NCBI RefSeq assembly: GCF_001984155.1
Contig: NZ_MTQO01000032.1
Location: forward strand, 1-64,000
Length of the DNA stretch: 64,000 nucleotides
Origin: Actinosynnema sp. ALI-1.44
Lineage (GTDB): Bacteria > Actinomycetota > Actinomycetes > Mycobacteriales > Pseudonocardiaceae
Direction of reading: 5' to 3'
Position numbers and translations under genes: made by a program. Within the stretch, counting starts at the first letter, position 1. Each line of letters opens with the position of its first letter. Below, one piece after another: positions 41,985 to 50,057 of this stretch. The notes below the pieces were generated by a model. That model was not told the DNA's origin. It searched no databases and worked only from the letters and a program-made list of their open reading frames with translations.

Positions 41985-43040
41985 CTATTGGCCCGATCCA
42001 ATCGTTGCGGCTTCGACGACGAAACGGTAGCGAACGTCGCCATCGGACAATCGGCGAAGCGCTTCGTTGATCTGTTCCGCCGGGACGACTTCGATCTCCG
42101 CGCCGAATCCGTGCGCGGCGCAGAAGTCGAGCAGTTCCTGCGTCTCCCGAATGCTGCCCATGAGCGATCCCGCGACCCGTTTGCGACCGACCATCAATGC
42201 GAACGCGGAAAACGACAGGGGCCGCTCCGGCACTCCGACGTTGACGAAAGTTCCGTCGAGATCGAGCACGCCGAGATAGCGGTCCAGGTCGAGGTCGGCG
42301 CTGACGGTGTTGACGACCAGGTCGAGACGGCCACGCAGTTCGTCGAAGGCGCGGTCGGTGTCGGTGGTGTGGAAGTGGTCCGCGCCGAAGCGCAGAGCGT
42401 CGTCCCGTTTTCCGGCGCCGCGGCTCAGCGCGGTCACCTCGGCGCCCATCGCCGCGGCGATGCGCACTCCGAGGTGTCCCAGGCCGCCGAGACCGACGAT
42501 GCCCACCCGGGTACCGACGCCCACTTTCCACCGCACCAGGGGTGAGTACATGCTGACCCCGGCACACAGCAGCGGCGCCGCCTCAGCGAGGTCGATGGCC
42601 GGCGGGATGCGTACCACGTAGTTCTCGTCGACAACCACGTGTGTGCTGTAGCCGCCGTAGGTCGGCCGCCCGTCCGCGTCGACGGCGTTGTACGTCGCGA
42701 CCTGATCCCCGCAGTACTGCTCCTGCCCAGCGACGCAGTTCGTGCACGTACGGCAGGTGTCGACGAAACAGCCGACACCTACGCGGTCGCCGACGGCATG
42801 GCGCGTCGTCGCCGAACCCGCGGCCGCGACCACCCCGGTGATCTCGTGTCCGGGCACCATCGGGAAGATCGCGTTTCCCCAGTCGGCGCGGACCTGGTGG
42901 ACGTCGGTGTGGCAGATCCCGCAGAACCTGACCTCGATCAGGACGTCGTGGTCGCCAACCGGCCGGAGGGGCACGGTGGTCAGCGCGAGCGGTGCTTTCG
43001 CCGCAGGCGCGGCGTAAGCGGTGACGGCGTTCATCGCCAT
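41985..43040 (-). CDS. Zinc-dependent alcohol dehydrogenase, cinnamyl-alcohol type
   Basis: A 351-aa MDR-family reductase; the ATG has AAGGAG seven bases upstream. Catalytic-zinc motifs GICHTDVH and GHEITG, the structural-zinc cysteines (DTCRTCTNCVAGQEQYC) and the Rossmann motif GLGGLGHLG are all intact. It resembles CAD/YahK enzymes that reduce aromatic aldehydes. It is the last gene of the biosynthetic stretch, 58 bp after the aspartate kinase gene, so it could reduce the aldehyde made by the adenylate-forming enzyme/reductase pair. Confidence 0.88.
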   Translation of the reverse strand: MAMNAVTAYAAPAAKAPLALTTVPLRPVGDHDVLIEVRFCGICHTDVHQVRADWGNAIFPMVPGHEITGVVAAAGSATTRHAVGDRVGVGCFVDTCRTCTNCVAGQEQYCGDQVATYNAVDADGRPTYGGYSTHVVVDENYVVRIPPAIDLAEAAPLLCAGVSMYSPLVRWKVGVGTRVGIVGLGGLGHLGVRIAAAMGAEVTALSRGAGKRDDALRFGADHFHTTDTDRAFDELRGRLDLVVNTVSADLDLDRYLGVLDLDGTFVNVGVPERPLSFSAFALMVGRKRVAGSLMGSIRETQELLDFCAAHGFGAEIEVVPAEQINEALRRLSDGDVRYRFVVEAATIGSGQ

Positions 43041-43098
43041 GCGGTTTCTCCTTGCGGGAGGTGGGCACGATGGCTGCCCGCGACATCGCCGAAGATGG

Positions 43099-44373
43099 TC
43101 ACGGCCGCGCCAGTTGTCGTTTGGTCCGCTGGCCGCCGAGTTCGAACTCGTCGTGCAGCGTCTTCGTCGCGAGCACGACCTCGGCGGCCGGGATCGTGAG
43201 CGAGATCTTCAGTTGCGACGTCGAGATCGAGCTCGCGGAGATCCCGTTCGCGCCGAGCGCGCGGAGCATGCGCGAGGTGTACTCCGGGCGGTTCAGCAGT
43301 CCGTTCCCGACGACGGACACCATGCCGACGGAGTCGTCGAACTCCAGCCGTCCGCGCCGTTCGTGGGCGAACTCCGTCATGGCCTGCCGGACGCGGCGGG
43401 CATCGGCCGAACCCAATGCCATCTCCACGCGCGATCCCGCCGCCGAGCGTTCCGGGAACATCTCGACGTCCGCGGGCACGGAATGCTTGGCGAGGAGCTG
43501 GAAGACACCCGCCGCGATCTCCTCGCCAGGACCGATGGAACGCAGCGTGACACGCACGCGGTCGGCATCGTGCACCACGGCCACCACGGCCGCTTCGGAT
43601 TCCAGCATAGCGCCGCCATTTCTTCCGGTGATCACCGTTCCGGCCGCAGTCGAGCCGGAGTTCCTGACATGTATGTCGATGTCGTGCATCGCCGCGATCT
43701 CGACCGCCCGGGAATGCATCACCTTGGCGCCTGCGAACGCCATCTCCATCATCACGTCGACCGGGACGACAGGCATGACCTCGGCGGACGGCACCACCCG
43801 CGGATCGGCGGTGAACACCCCGTCGACGTCGGTGTGGATCTCGCAGCGGCCCGCGCCGAGCTCCGCGGCGATGGCCACCGCGGTGGTGTCCGACCCGCCC
43901 CGGCCGAGGGTGATGACGTCGCCCGCCTCGTTGAGGCCCTGAAAACCCGGCACCACCACGACATGGCCGCTGCGAGCGTGCCGGATCGCGGGCTCGGTGT
44001 CGACCGCGACGATGACACCGGCGCCGTGCGGGCCGGTGGCGAGGATGCCGCTGTGCGCACCGGTCAGCGCCACCGCCGGAACGCCGTGTTGCCACAGTGC
44101 CATGGACATCAGCGCGGCGGACGCCGTCTCGCCGGTGGCCAGCAGTTGGTCCAGTTCGCGTCCGGGTGGCGAAGGTGCCAGTTCGGTCGCGGCCCGGTAC
44201 AGCTCGTCGGTGCGATTCCCCTGTGCGGAAACGACCACGATCAGCTGGGCGCCTGCCCGGTGCGCCGCGCCGACCCGTTCCGCGACGGCACGCACGTGCC
44301 GGGTGGTGGCCAGCGAGCTGCCGCCGTACTTGTGCACCAGGATCTGGCCGTTCCGCTCACTCGTTGCGGTCAC
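43099..44373 (-). CDS. Aspartate kinase, cluster-dedicated
   Basis: A 424-aa enzyme phosphorylating aspartate. The GTG at 44373 is chosen because GGGAGG lies nine bases upstream. Motifs: KYGGSSLA at the N-terminus, LGRGGSDTTAVAIAAELGA and TDVDGVFTADPR in the kinase domain (about 1-260), then two ACT domains (about 275-420). It sits inside a biosynthetic cluster encoding the GriI/GriH pair, so it presumably raises supply of aspartate semialdehyde for 3-amino-4-hydroxybenzoate. A dedicated kinase is often less feedback-inhibited; this cannot be read here. Confidence 0.9.
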   Translation of the reverse strand: MTATSERNGQILVHKYGGSSLATTRHVRAVAERVGAAHRAGAQLIVVVSAQGNRTDELYRAATELAPSPPGRELDQLLATGETASAALMSMALWQHGVPAVALTGAHSGILATGPHGAGVIVAVDTEPAIRHARSGHVVVVPGFQGLNEAGDVITLGRGGSDTTAVAIAAELGAGRCEIHTDVDGVFTADPRVVPSAEVMPVVPVDVMMEMAFAGAKVMHSRAVEIAAMHDIDIHVRNSGSTAAGTVITGRNGGAMLESEAAVVAVVHDADRVRVTLRSIGPGEEIAAGVFQLLAKHSVPADVEMFPERSAAGSRVEMALGSADARRVRQAMTEFAHERRGRLEFDDSVGMVSVVGNGLLNRPEYTSRMLRALGANGISASSISTSQLKISLTIPAAEVVLATKTLHDEFELGGQRTKRQLARP

Positions 44374-44390
44374 GAGGCAGTACCTCCCGG

Positions 44391-45671
44391 TCACAGCAGG
44401 TCGAGGTCGATCGCATCGGCCATCGCCTGGTATCCGGCGTCATTGGGGTGGAGCCTGTCGCCGCTGTCGTAGCGGGGGTCGAGCCGGTCGCGATTGGCTG
44501 GATCGGCGAGCGCGGCATCGAAATCGATCACGGCGTCGTACGCGCCGCTTGTTCGCATCCAGTGGTTGAACTCGTGCCGGACGCGATCGCCTGCTTCGGT
44601 GTAGTAGAAGGATCCCTGGTACGGCAGCAGGGTTCCGCCGAGCACCCTGATCCCGTTCGCGCGCAGTGTGCCGACGATCTTCCGATGACGGTCGATCAGC
44701 TGGTCCGCCGTCACCGGCGGGCCCGGCATGATGCACGGCGGGAAGGGGAACTCGCTGTGTCCGATGTCGTTGATGCCTTCCTGGACGATGGCCGTGCGGA
44801 CGCCGTCGTGCGCCAGCACGTCCCTGGCCAGCCTGCTGGTGGCTTTCTCCCCGAAACAGGACGAGTCGCGCACCACCCGGTTTCCGCCGATACCCGAGTT
44901 CAGCACCGGCCGCGTGGTTCTCGACGACGCCAGCCGTTCGGCCAGTTGGTCCGGGTACCGGTTGTCCGCGTCCACAGTGGATTGGACGCCGTCGGTGATG
45001 GAATCACCGAACGCGACTATCCCGCCGTTCGGCTTGCCCGGCGCCCGCCGCGTCTCGACCGCGGCCAGCAGGTACCAGGACATGGTCGTCTCGCCGAACG
45101 TCGCGCCGCTCTCGTCGGACCGTTGGTCTCCGCTCGCCAGGTAGCTGGTCGCCGACGATTCCGCGTGCAGATCGACCGGGCCGGTCGGTCGCCGGAAGTA
45201 CAAGGTGATCGCCAGCCTGCTCATCGCGGCGGCAGGCAGCCCGATCGGGTCGCTGGTCACCTGCCGTCCTGGCGGAATGACCACGTCGCGGCGTCCGGAA
45301 AAGGTGATCTCGCGGGTGGAGCCCGGTACGACCGCCGCGCCGGTCGCCGCTTCGCCGATGCTGGCGGCGGACACGGTCAACGGTTTTCCGGTGTAGATGT
45401 TGGCCAGCCGGATTCTCGTGTCGCTGCCGCCCGTGCTGGTCCGGATCACCTGGCGCACACTGTTGTCGCTGAATCCCCGAAGCGACCAGTTCGGGTGGAA
45501 AAGCCCGCTGGCGGGCTGCTGGGCGGCGGCGGCCCATGTGCTCGTCCATGCCGGTCTACCGGTCGGCGTATTCGCGCCGGCCTCAGCCGAGTACGCCGAC
45601 ACCGGCAAGAACAACAATGCCAGTGTCGCCGCACAAAGCCGAACCTTGCGGCCAGCCGTCGTATTCCGCAT
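44391..45671 (-). CDS. Secreted SGNH/GDSL hydrolase
   Basis: A 426-aa exported esterase-like protein. A signal peptide (about 1-30) is followed by a beta-rich domain (about 35-190), then the SGNH domain: block I GGIVAFGDSITDG with nucleophile Ser, block II Gly in NSGIGGNRV, block III EGINDIGH, and block V DRLHPNDAGYQ with catalytic Asp and His. All four blocks are intact. It ends 17 bp before the aspartate kinase start. It might deacylate or hydrolyse the exported product, or be a passenger. Confidence 0.85.
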   Translation of the reverse strand: MRNTTAGRKVRLCAATLALLFLPVSAYSAEAGANTPTGRPAWTSTWAAAAQQPASGLFHPNWSLRGFSDNSVRQVIRTSTGGSDTRIRLANIYTGKPLTVSAASIGEAATGAAVVPGSTREITFSGRRDVVIPPGRQVTSDPIGLPAAAMSRLAITLYFRRPTGPVDLHAESSATSYLASGDQRSDESGATFGETTMSWYLLAAVETRRAPGKPNGGIVAFGDSITDGVQSTVDADNRYPDQLAERLASSRTTRPVLNSGIGGNRVVRDSSCFGEKATSRLARDVLAHDGVRTAIVQEGINDIGHSEFPFPPCIMPGPPVTADQLIDRHRKIVGTLRANGIRVLGGTLLPYQGSFYYTEAGDRVRHEFNHWMRTSGAYDAVIDFDAALADPANRDRLDPRYDSGDRLHPNDAGYQAMADAIDLDLL

Positions 45672-45737
45672 ATCCGCAGTATGCGGGGATGCGATATCGT
45701 TTCCTTCTTGCCGAGATATCGCGCGCGGCGGACTGGC

Positions 45738-46118
45738 TCAGACGACTTGTTCGAGGTTTGCCGCCTGCTGGCCGCGGGAGGCCGCGAGTTGGGACCGCAG
45801 CCTGTCCCGCACGTCGACCAGCGTGGCGATTCGTTCTTCCACGGCCGCGAGCCGGTTCTGGTAGAGATCGAGAACACCCTGGCAGACCGGTGCGACCGTC
45901 AGGTCCTTGTTCAGGCAGGCCCCCAACTGCCGGATGTCCTCGGAGGTGAGTCCGGCGGCGAGCAGCATCCGCACATTGTGCACCTGGGTCACGGCGTCGC
46001 GGTCGTAGCTGCGATATCCGTTGTTGCCGCGTCCCGGTGCGATCAGGCCTTGCTGTTCGTAGTACCGCAACGCCCGGGTTGTTGTGCCTGTTTGGCGCGC
46101 GAGTTCACCTATTCGCAT
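45738..46118 (-). CDS. MerR-family regulator
   Basis: A 126-aa protein; ATG preceded by AGGAGG. MerR HTH (RIGELARQTGTTTRALRYYE) and coiled-coil dimerisation helix (LYQNRLAAVEERIATLVDV), with a single pair of cysteines (GACLNKDLTVAPVCQGV) that is not a SoxR cluster. Encoded 14 bp after the MFS gene; the matching 19-bp-spacer promoter with a perfect palindrome lies upstream of that gene (47405-47435). A ligand-activated autoregulator of the exporter is the likely role. Confidence 0.88.
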   Translation of the reverse strand: MRIGELARQTGTTTRALRYYEQQGLIAPGRGNNGYRSYDRDAVTQVHNVRMLLAAGLTSEDIRQLGACLNKDLTVAPVCQGVLDLYQNRLAAVEERIATLVDVRDRLRSQLAASRGQQAANLEQVV

Positions 46119-46132
46119 CGACCCTCCTCGTG

Positions 46133-47395
46133 TCACGTGTGGTCCGACGCGCTCTCTTTCACGGGGTGGGAATTGGCCGCGGACTCCGCAGTGCCCCGGC
46201 GCCCTGCCCAGAATGAGAACATGTACACCACAAGGGACACGATCCCCAAGACAGCGCTGGCCGTCAACACGCCGGTGCCGCCGCGCCATTCGAGTGCGAG
46301 CCCGCCGACCAGGCCCGCGATCGCGATTCCGATGTACAGGGCGCTGGTGTTCAGCGCGACCGCCTCGTTCCCGGCGTCGCCGGAGACCTTCAACAACCTC
46401 AGCTGACTGGGTGAATTGATGGCCCAGCCACCGATGGCCCATCCTGCATACAATATGCCAACGAGGATGATCGGTACCTGCGCCTCCCAGGTCCAGCCGA
46501 TCACGGCGAGCAACGCGGTCGCGGCGACCTGGCCGCTGAGCGCGATGATGAGCGTTCGCTCGGGGCCGAGTCGGTCGGCGCCCTTGCCGCCGAGAACAGC
46601 GCCTGCGATCCCGGCGATACCCCCTGCCGCGATCAGCACGGACAGTTGGGTGGAGTCCGCGTTCGACAGCGAGGCGGCGATCGGCGAGATGTACACCAGC
46701 GCCATGAGCCCGCTCGCGCCGCCCGCGGTGACGGCGAGCAGTGCGCCGAGGACCGGGAGCCTGCGCAGCGGTGCCAGCCGCTGCCGCAACGGCTGCGGTG
46801 CGGCGCCGGGCAGCTTGGGCATGAAGGCGGCCAGTCCGATCGCGACAAGGCAGGCGAGGCCGATCACGTAGACCATCGTCGACCGCCAGCCGAACTCGCC
46901 ACCCAGCCAGGTGCCGACCGGGACGCCGACCACGAGCGCGAACGTGAGACCGGTGGCCACCGTGCCCATGTACCTGCCTGCCCGGCCCGGTGGCGCCAGG
47001 GTGGCCGCCGTGGCGAAGGCGGCAGGCGTCATCAGCGACGCGGCGATCGCGGCGAGCACCCGGAAGACCATCAGCACCCCGTAGCTGGGGGCCAGTGCCG
47101 CGCCGAGGTTCATCAGCGCGAAGACGATCATGCCGAAGACCAGCACCGGCTTGCGCGGCAGCCGAGAGGTCAGCACGGCGGCGATCGGGGCGGAGATCGC
47201 GTAGGTCACCGAGAACACCGTCACCAACTGCCCGGCGCTCGCCTCCGACACGTGCAGGTCGTCCGCGATCTCGCGGAGCACGCCCGCGATGACGAAATCG
47301 TCTGTGCCGATGGCGAAGGTGAGCACGACCAGGCACAGCAGCCACGGCGGCAGCCACCGGGACGCGGGTGCGTGGTCGTCGGGTGGGTTCGTCAT
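46133..47395 (-). CDS. MFS exporter, DHA1 (12-helix) family
   Basis: A 420-aa protein with 12 predicted helices, in the AraJ/chloramphenicol-resistance-like branch (GTDDFVIAGVLREIADDLHV in helix 1 region, VTGLTF-like motif ATGLTFALVVGVPVGTWLGG). Controlled by the MerR-type promoter just upstream, and probably exports the cluster product. Confidence 0.88.
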   Translation of the reverse strand: MTNPPDDHAPASRWLPPWLLCLVVLTFAIGTDDFVIAGVLREIADDLHVSEASAGQLVTVFSVTYAISAPIAAVLTSRLPRKPVLVFGMIVFALMNLGAALAPSYGVLMVFRVLAAIAASLMTPAAFATAATLAPPGRAGRYMGTVATGLTFALVVGVPVGTWLGGEFGWRSTMVYVIGLACLVAIGLAAFMPKLPGAAPQPLRQRLAPLRRLPVLGALLAVTAGGASGLMALVYISPIAASLSNADSTQLSVLIAAGGIAGIAGAVLGGKGADRLGPERTLIIALSGQVAATALLAVIGWTWEAQVPIILVGILYAGWAIGGWAINSPSQLRLLKVSGDAGNEAVALNTSALYIGIAIAGLVGGLALEWRGGTGVLTASAVLGIVSLVVYMFSFWAGRRGTAESAANSHPVKESASDHT

Positions 47396-47404
47396 GTTTT
47401 CGAC

Positions 47405-47435
47405 GGTAGAACCTTGACGCTAGCGTCAAGGTCAA
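47405..47435 (-). promoter_or_regulatory. MerR-type promoter with a perfect 22-bp palindrome
   Basis: On the minus strand TTGACC (47435-47430) and TCTACC (47410-47405) are 19 bp apart. The spacer region contains a perfect 22-bp palindrome (47411-47432, half-site ACCTTGACGCT), ten bases before the start of the MFS gene's leader. This is the expected site for the MerR regulator encoded downstream. Confidence 0.8.
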
Positions 47436-47446
47436 CCTGGTTGGCT

Positions 47447-47590
47447 GTTCCGCCACCCCGGGATTTCGGCGCTTGGTCACCTTGGGTTGGCACCGTTCGG
47501 TTTGGTGCGTACTGGTGGTTGGTTTGCGTCACGTTCCCCTGAGGTGCGGTTGGGTGCCACGTGGCCTGCGTTGGGGTCTTGGGTGTCATG
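47447..47590. repeat. Intergenic direct repeat, copy 1
   Basis: About 145 bp that recur with roughly 85% identity at 49057-49213 in the same orientation. Shared blocks include CGCTTGGTCACCTTGGG and CACGTTCCCCTGAGGTGCGG plus the directly following 28 bases. It spans the gap between the antiporter gene and the MFS promoter, and overlaps the antiporter stop codon. Confidence 0.85.
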
Positions 47591-49052
47591 GCCGAATGCC
47601 GTGGTCGGTCCGGTGCGGGGCCAGACGACCACGCGGTTTTCCGTCGCGCCACAGCAATCCGAGCAACGGTCCGGTCAACGCGGTGGTCACCAGCGCCATC
47701 AGCACGAGCACAGCGAACAGGTCGGCGTCGATGATGTGCAGGGAGAGCCCGATGTTCAGGACGACGATCTCGGTCAGCCCCCGGCAGTTCATCATCACCG
47801 CGAGGCTCGCCGAATCGTGCCGGTCCATGCCGAGGAACCGGCCGCCCGCGGCGATGCTGCCCATCTTGGTCGTCATGGCCACCACGACCACCGCGAGCGC
47901 GATCAACCAGATGCCCGCCCCGCCGATGGCGCCGAACGACGTCTTCAGCCCCACGGTGGCGAAGAACAGGGGCAGCAGCAGCCAGATCGTCAACCCCTCG
48001 AGTCGGTCGGCGAACTCCCGCACCACCGGCGAGTCCCGCGGCATGACAAGGCCGGCGACGAAGGCGCCGAAAATGGCGTGCACACCGATCAGTTCGGTAG
48101 CCCACGCGGAAAGCAACAGCAGGGCGAGCAGCGTTATCGCGGCGACGGTGCCCGCTGCCGCCCGGTCGCGGGCGAGGAACCGGGCCAGGCCCGGTCGCAC
48201 GACCAGGGTCATCAGCAGGGCGAAGGCCAGTGCCAGCACCACGGTGACGACGACGTCGGCGGCTGAGCCGCTGCGCCGCTCGGCGATGATCACGGTCAGC
48301 AGGCACCACGCGGTGAGATCACCGATGCCCGCGCAGGCCAGTCCCAGTGCGCCGATCGGTGTCCGGTGCAGCCCTCGCTCGGCGAGGATCCTCGCCAGCA
48401 CAGGGAAAGCGGTGATACTCAGCGCCAGCCCGCAGAAAGGCGCGAACACCACCGGGTGGACGCCGTCCGGGCGGAAGCGGTCGAGCACGGTGACGCCGAG
48501 GACGACCCCGGCGAGAAAGGGAATCGCGATGCCCGCGTGCCCGAGAACGACCGCGGCCGACCGTCTCCGGCGCATCGCGTCCAAGGGCAGTTCGAGCCCG
48601 ACGAAGAACATGAAGAAGATGACGCCGAAGTTCGCCAGCACCTCGAGCGGCGGAATGACCTCAGCCGGGAACAACCAGCGCTGCACATCCGGCGCCGTCG
48701 CACCGAGAATCGTCGGCCCGAGCAGGATCCCCGCCGCCATCTCGCCGATCACCTTCGGCTGGCCGAGCCGTACCGCGACGGCACCGATCAGCTGCGAGGC
48801 GAGCACGATCACCGCGACGGCGAGCAGGAGACGGTACAGCCACGACTGCGGGTCGGGTTCGGCGTTCGCCGCCTGTCCGGCCACCGGCCCCGCGCCGCCC
48901 CACAGCCGGATCGCGACGACCGCGAGTATTCCCGGGACGACGACCAGCCCGACGTAGCCGCCGACCGCCCTGGCGATGGTGCGCCGGGTGGACCGAATCG
49001 GGTTCGGCGAGCCTCCGGTATCCGGTGTGGACTGTCGACGCGCTTCGGTCAT
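47586..49052 (-). CDS. CPA2-family monovalent cation/proton antiporter
   Basis: A 488-aa membrane protein with about 13 helices and the KefB/NapA-type pattern: QPKVIGEMAAGILLGPTILG, LSITAFPVLARILAERGL and LTEIVVLNIGLSL, with acidic residue in CAGIGDLTAWCLL. The ATG at 49052 uses the GGGAGGCGG ribosome-binding site supplied by the repeat copy at 49057. No RCK/TrkA domain. It may protect against an ionophoric product or be a passenger; it is bracketed by two copies of the same intergenic repeat. Confidence 0.88.
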   Translation of the reverse strand: MTEARRQSTPDTGGSPNPIRSTRRTIARAVGGYVGLVVVPGILAVVAIRLWGGAGPVAGQAANAEPDPQSWLYRLLLAVAVIVLASQLIGAVAVRLGQPKVIGEMAAGILLGPTILGATAPDVQRWLFPAEVIPPLEVLANFGVIFFMFFVGLELPLDAMRRRRSAAVVLGHAGIAIPFLAGVVLGVTVLDRFRPDGVHPVVFAPFCGLALSITAFPVLARILAERGLHRTPIGALGLACAGIGDLTAWCLLTVIIAERRSGSAADVVVTVVLALAFALLMTLVVRPGLARFLARDRAAAGTVAAITLLALLLLSAWATELIGVHAIFGAFVAGLVMPRDSPVVREFADRLEGLTIWLLLPLFFATVGLKTSFGAIGGAGIWLIALAVVVVAMTTKMGSIAAGGRFLGMDRHDSASLAVMMNCRGLTEIVVLNIGLSLHIIDADLFAVLVLMALVTTALTGPLLGLLWRDGKPRGRLAPHRTDHGIRP

Positions 49053-49056
49053 GACA

Positions 49057-49213
49057 GTTCCGCCTCCCCGAGATTTCGACGCTTGGTCACCTTGGGCCGG
49101 CACCGTTCAGTTCGGTGCGTACCGGTGGCTGGTTCGCGCCACGTTCCCCTGAGGTGCGGTTGGGTGCCACGTGGCCTGCGTTGGGCCTTGGGGTTGACAC
49201 AAAGGGTGTCATG
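49057..49213. repeat. Intergenic direct repeat, copy 2
   Basis: Second copy of the 47447-47590 sequence, filling the space between the N-acetyltransferase stop and the antiporter start. It is about ten bases longer (GTTGACACAAAG insertion near the right end). The left edge provides the antiporter's ribosome-binding site. Confidence 0.85.
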
Positions 49214-50057
49214 ACGCCTGCTGGTCGAGTATGGACGGCGTCGAACTCCGGGTTGTGCCGAGGTCGAAGGCCGTGGTGAAGTCTCCGATGCCGTGCAGGA
49301 TCCAGGCAACCGCCGCGCCGTACACCGGGGAGTCGGCGCTCAGCTGGGTTTCGGTGGTCGTCCCGTTCCTGAGCACGGTCAGCCGCCCGCCTGCCAGCAC
49401 CACCTGCCCGTCGCCGGTCGCCCGCGAGCAGATGAGTTTTCTGGTGAACGGTGAATCCGGCGAAGTCCGGTGGAATTCCATGGCCTCGTCGAAGTCCTGC
49501 CAGGACCGTTCCGGCGGTTCGGCCGCGGTGCGGAACATCGGCGTGACCGCACCGCCGGCATCCTCGCGGTGGATGACCCGGTGGTCGCCCACCCGCTCGA
49601 TGTGAAAGGTCTGCCCGTGCTGCCGCTGCGGTCGCGTCGCGTTCCAGCGCAAGGGTTCGAGGTAGGACAGCCCGCCGAAGCCGACATCGACCAGCCACTG
49701 CTCCGACGCCACGGTCACCAGCAGCAGCGGATGCCCGATGCCGTCGACGAAACCTCCCCGGAACGCGATGTCGGCCTCGATCAGGGCGACGTGGTAGCCG
49801 AGGTCCGCCAGCAGGTGCGCGAAGGCGGAGTTGAGCTCGAAGCACAGACCGCCGCGGGCCTGGTCGACGAGCTTTTCCCTGACCGGACGGGCGGCCGTGG
49901 TGATCGGGGCTCCGCACAGCACGTTCAGGTTCTCGAACGGGATCGCGCGCAGGTGCCGGTGCTGCAGAGTCCGCAAGGACTCCGGATCGGGCGTGGTGAG
50001 CTGGGCGCATCCGATGCGACCCAGGTAGTTCGTGGTCGCGCCGCTCGCCCGGCTCAC
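49209..50057 (-). CDS. Arylamine N-acetyltransferase (NAT)
   Basis: A 282-aa acyltransferase with the complete Cys-His-Asp triad: Cys72 (RGGLCFELN), His109 (GIGHPLLLV) and Asp124 (LVDVGFGG). The GTG start overlaps the upstream stop by 4 bp. NAT of Streptomyces griseus acetylates 2-aminophenols of the grixazone pathway, so here it may acetylate 3-amino-4-hydroxybenzoate derivatives for self-protection. Alternatively it may form an amide bond like the RifF-type amide synthases. Confidence 0.9.
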   Translation of the reverse strand: MSRASGATTNYLGRIGCAQLTTPDPESLRTLQHRHLRAIPFENLNVLCGAPITTAARPVREKLVDQARGGLCFELNSAFAHLLADLGYHVALIEADIAFRGGFVDGIGHPLLLVTVASEQWLVDVGFGGLSYLEPLRWNATRPQRQHGQTFHIERVGDHRVIHREDAGGAVTPMFRTAAEPPERSWQDFDEAMEFHRTSPDSPFTRKLICSRATGDGQVVLAGGRLTVLRNGTTTETQLSADSPVYGAAVAWILHGIGDFTTAFDLGTTRSSTPSILDQQAS

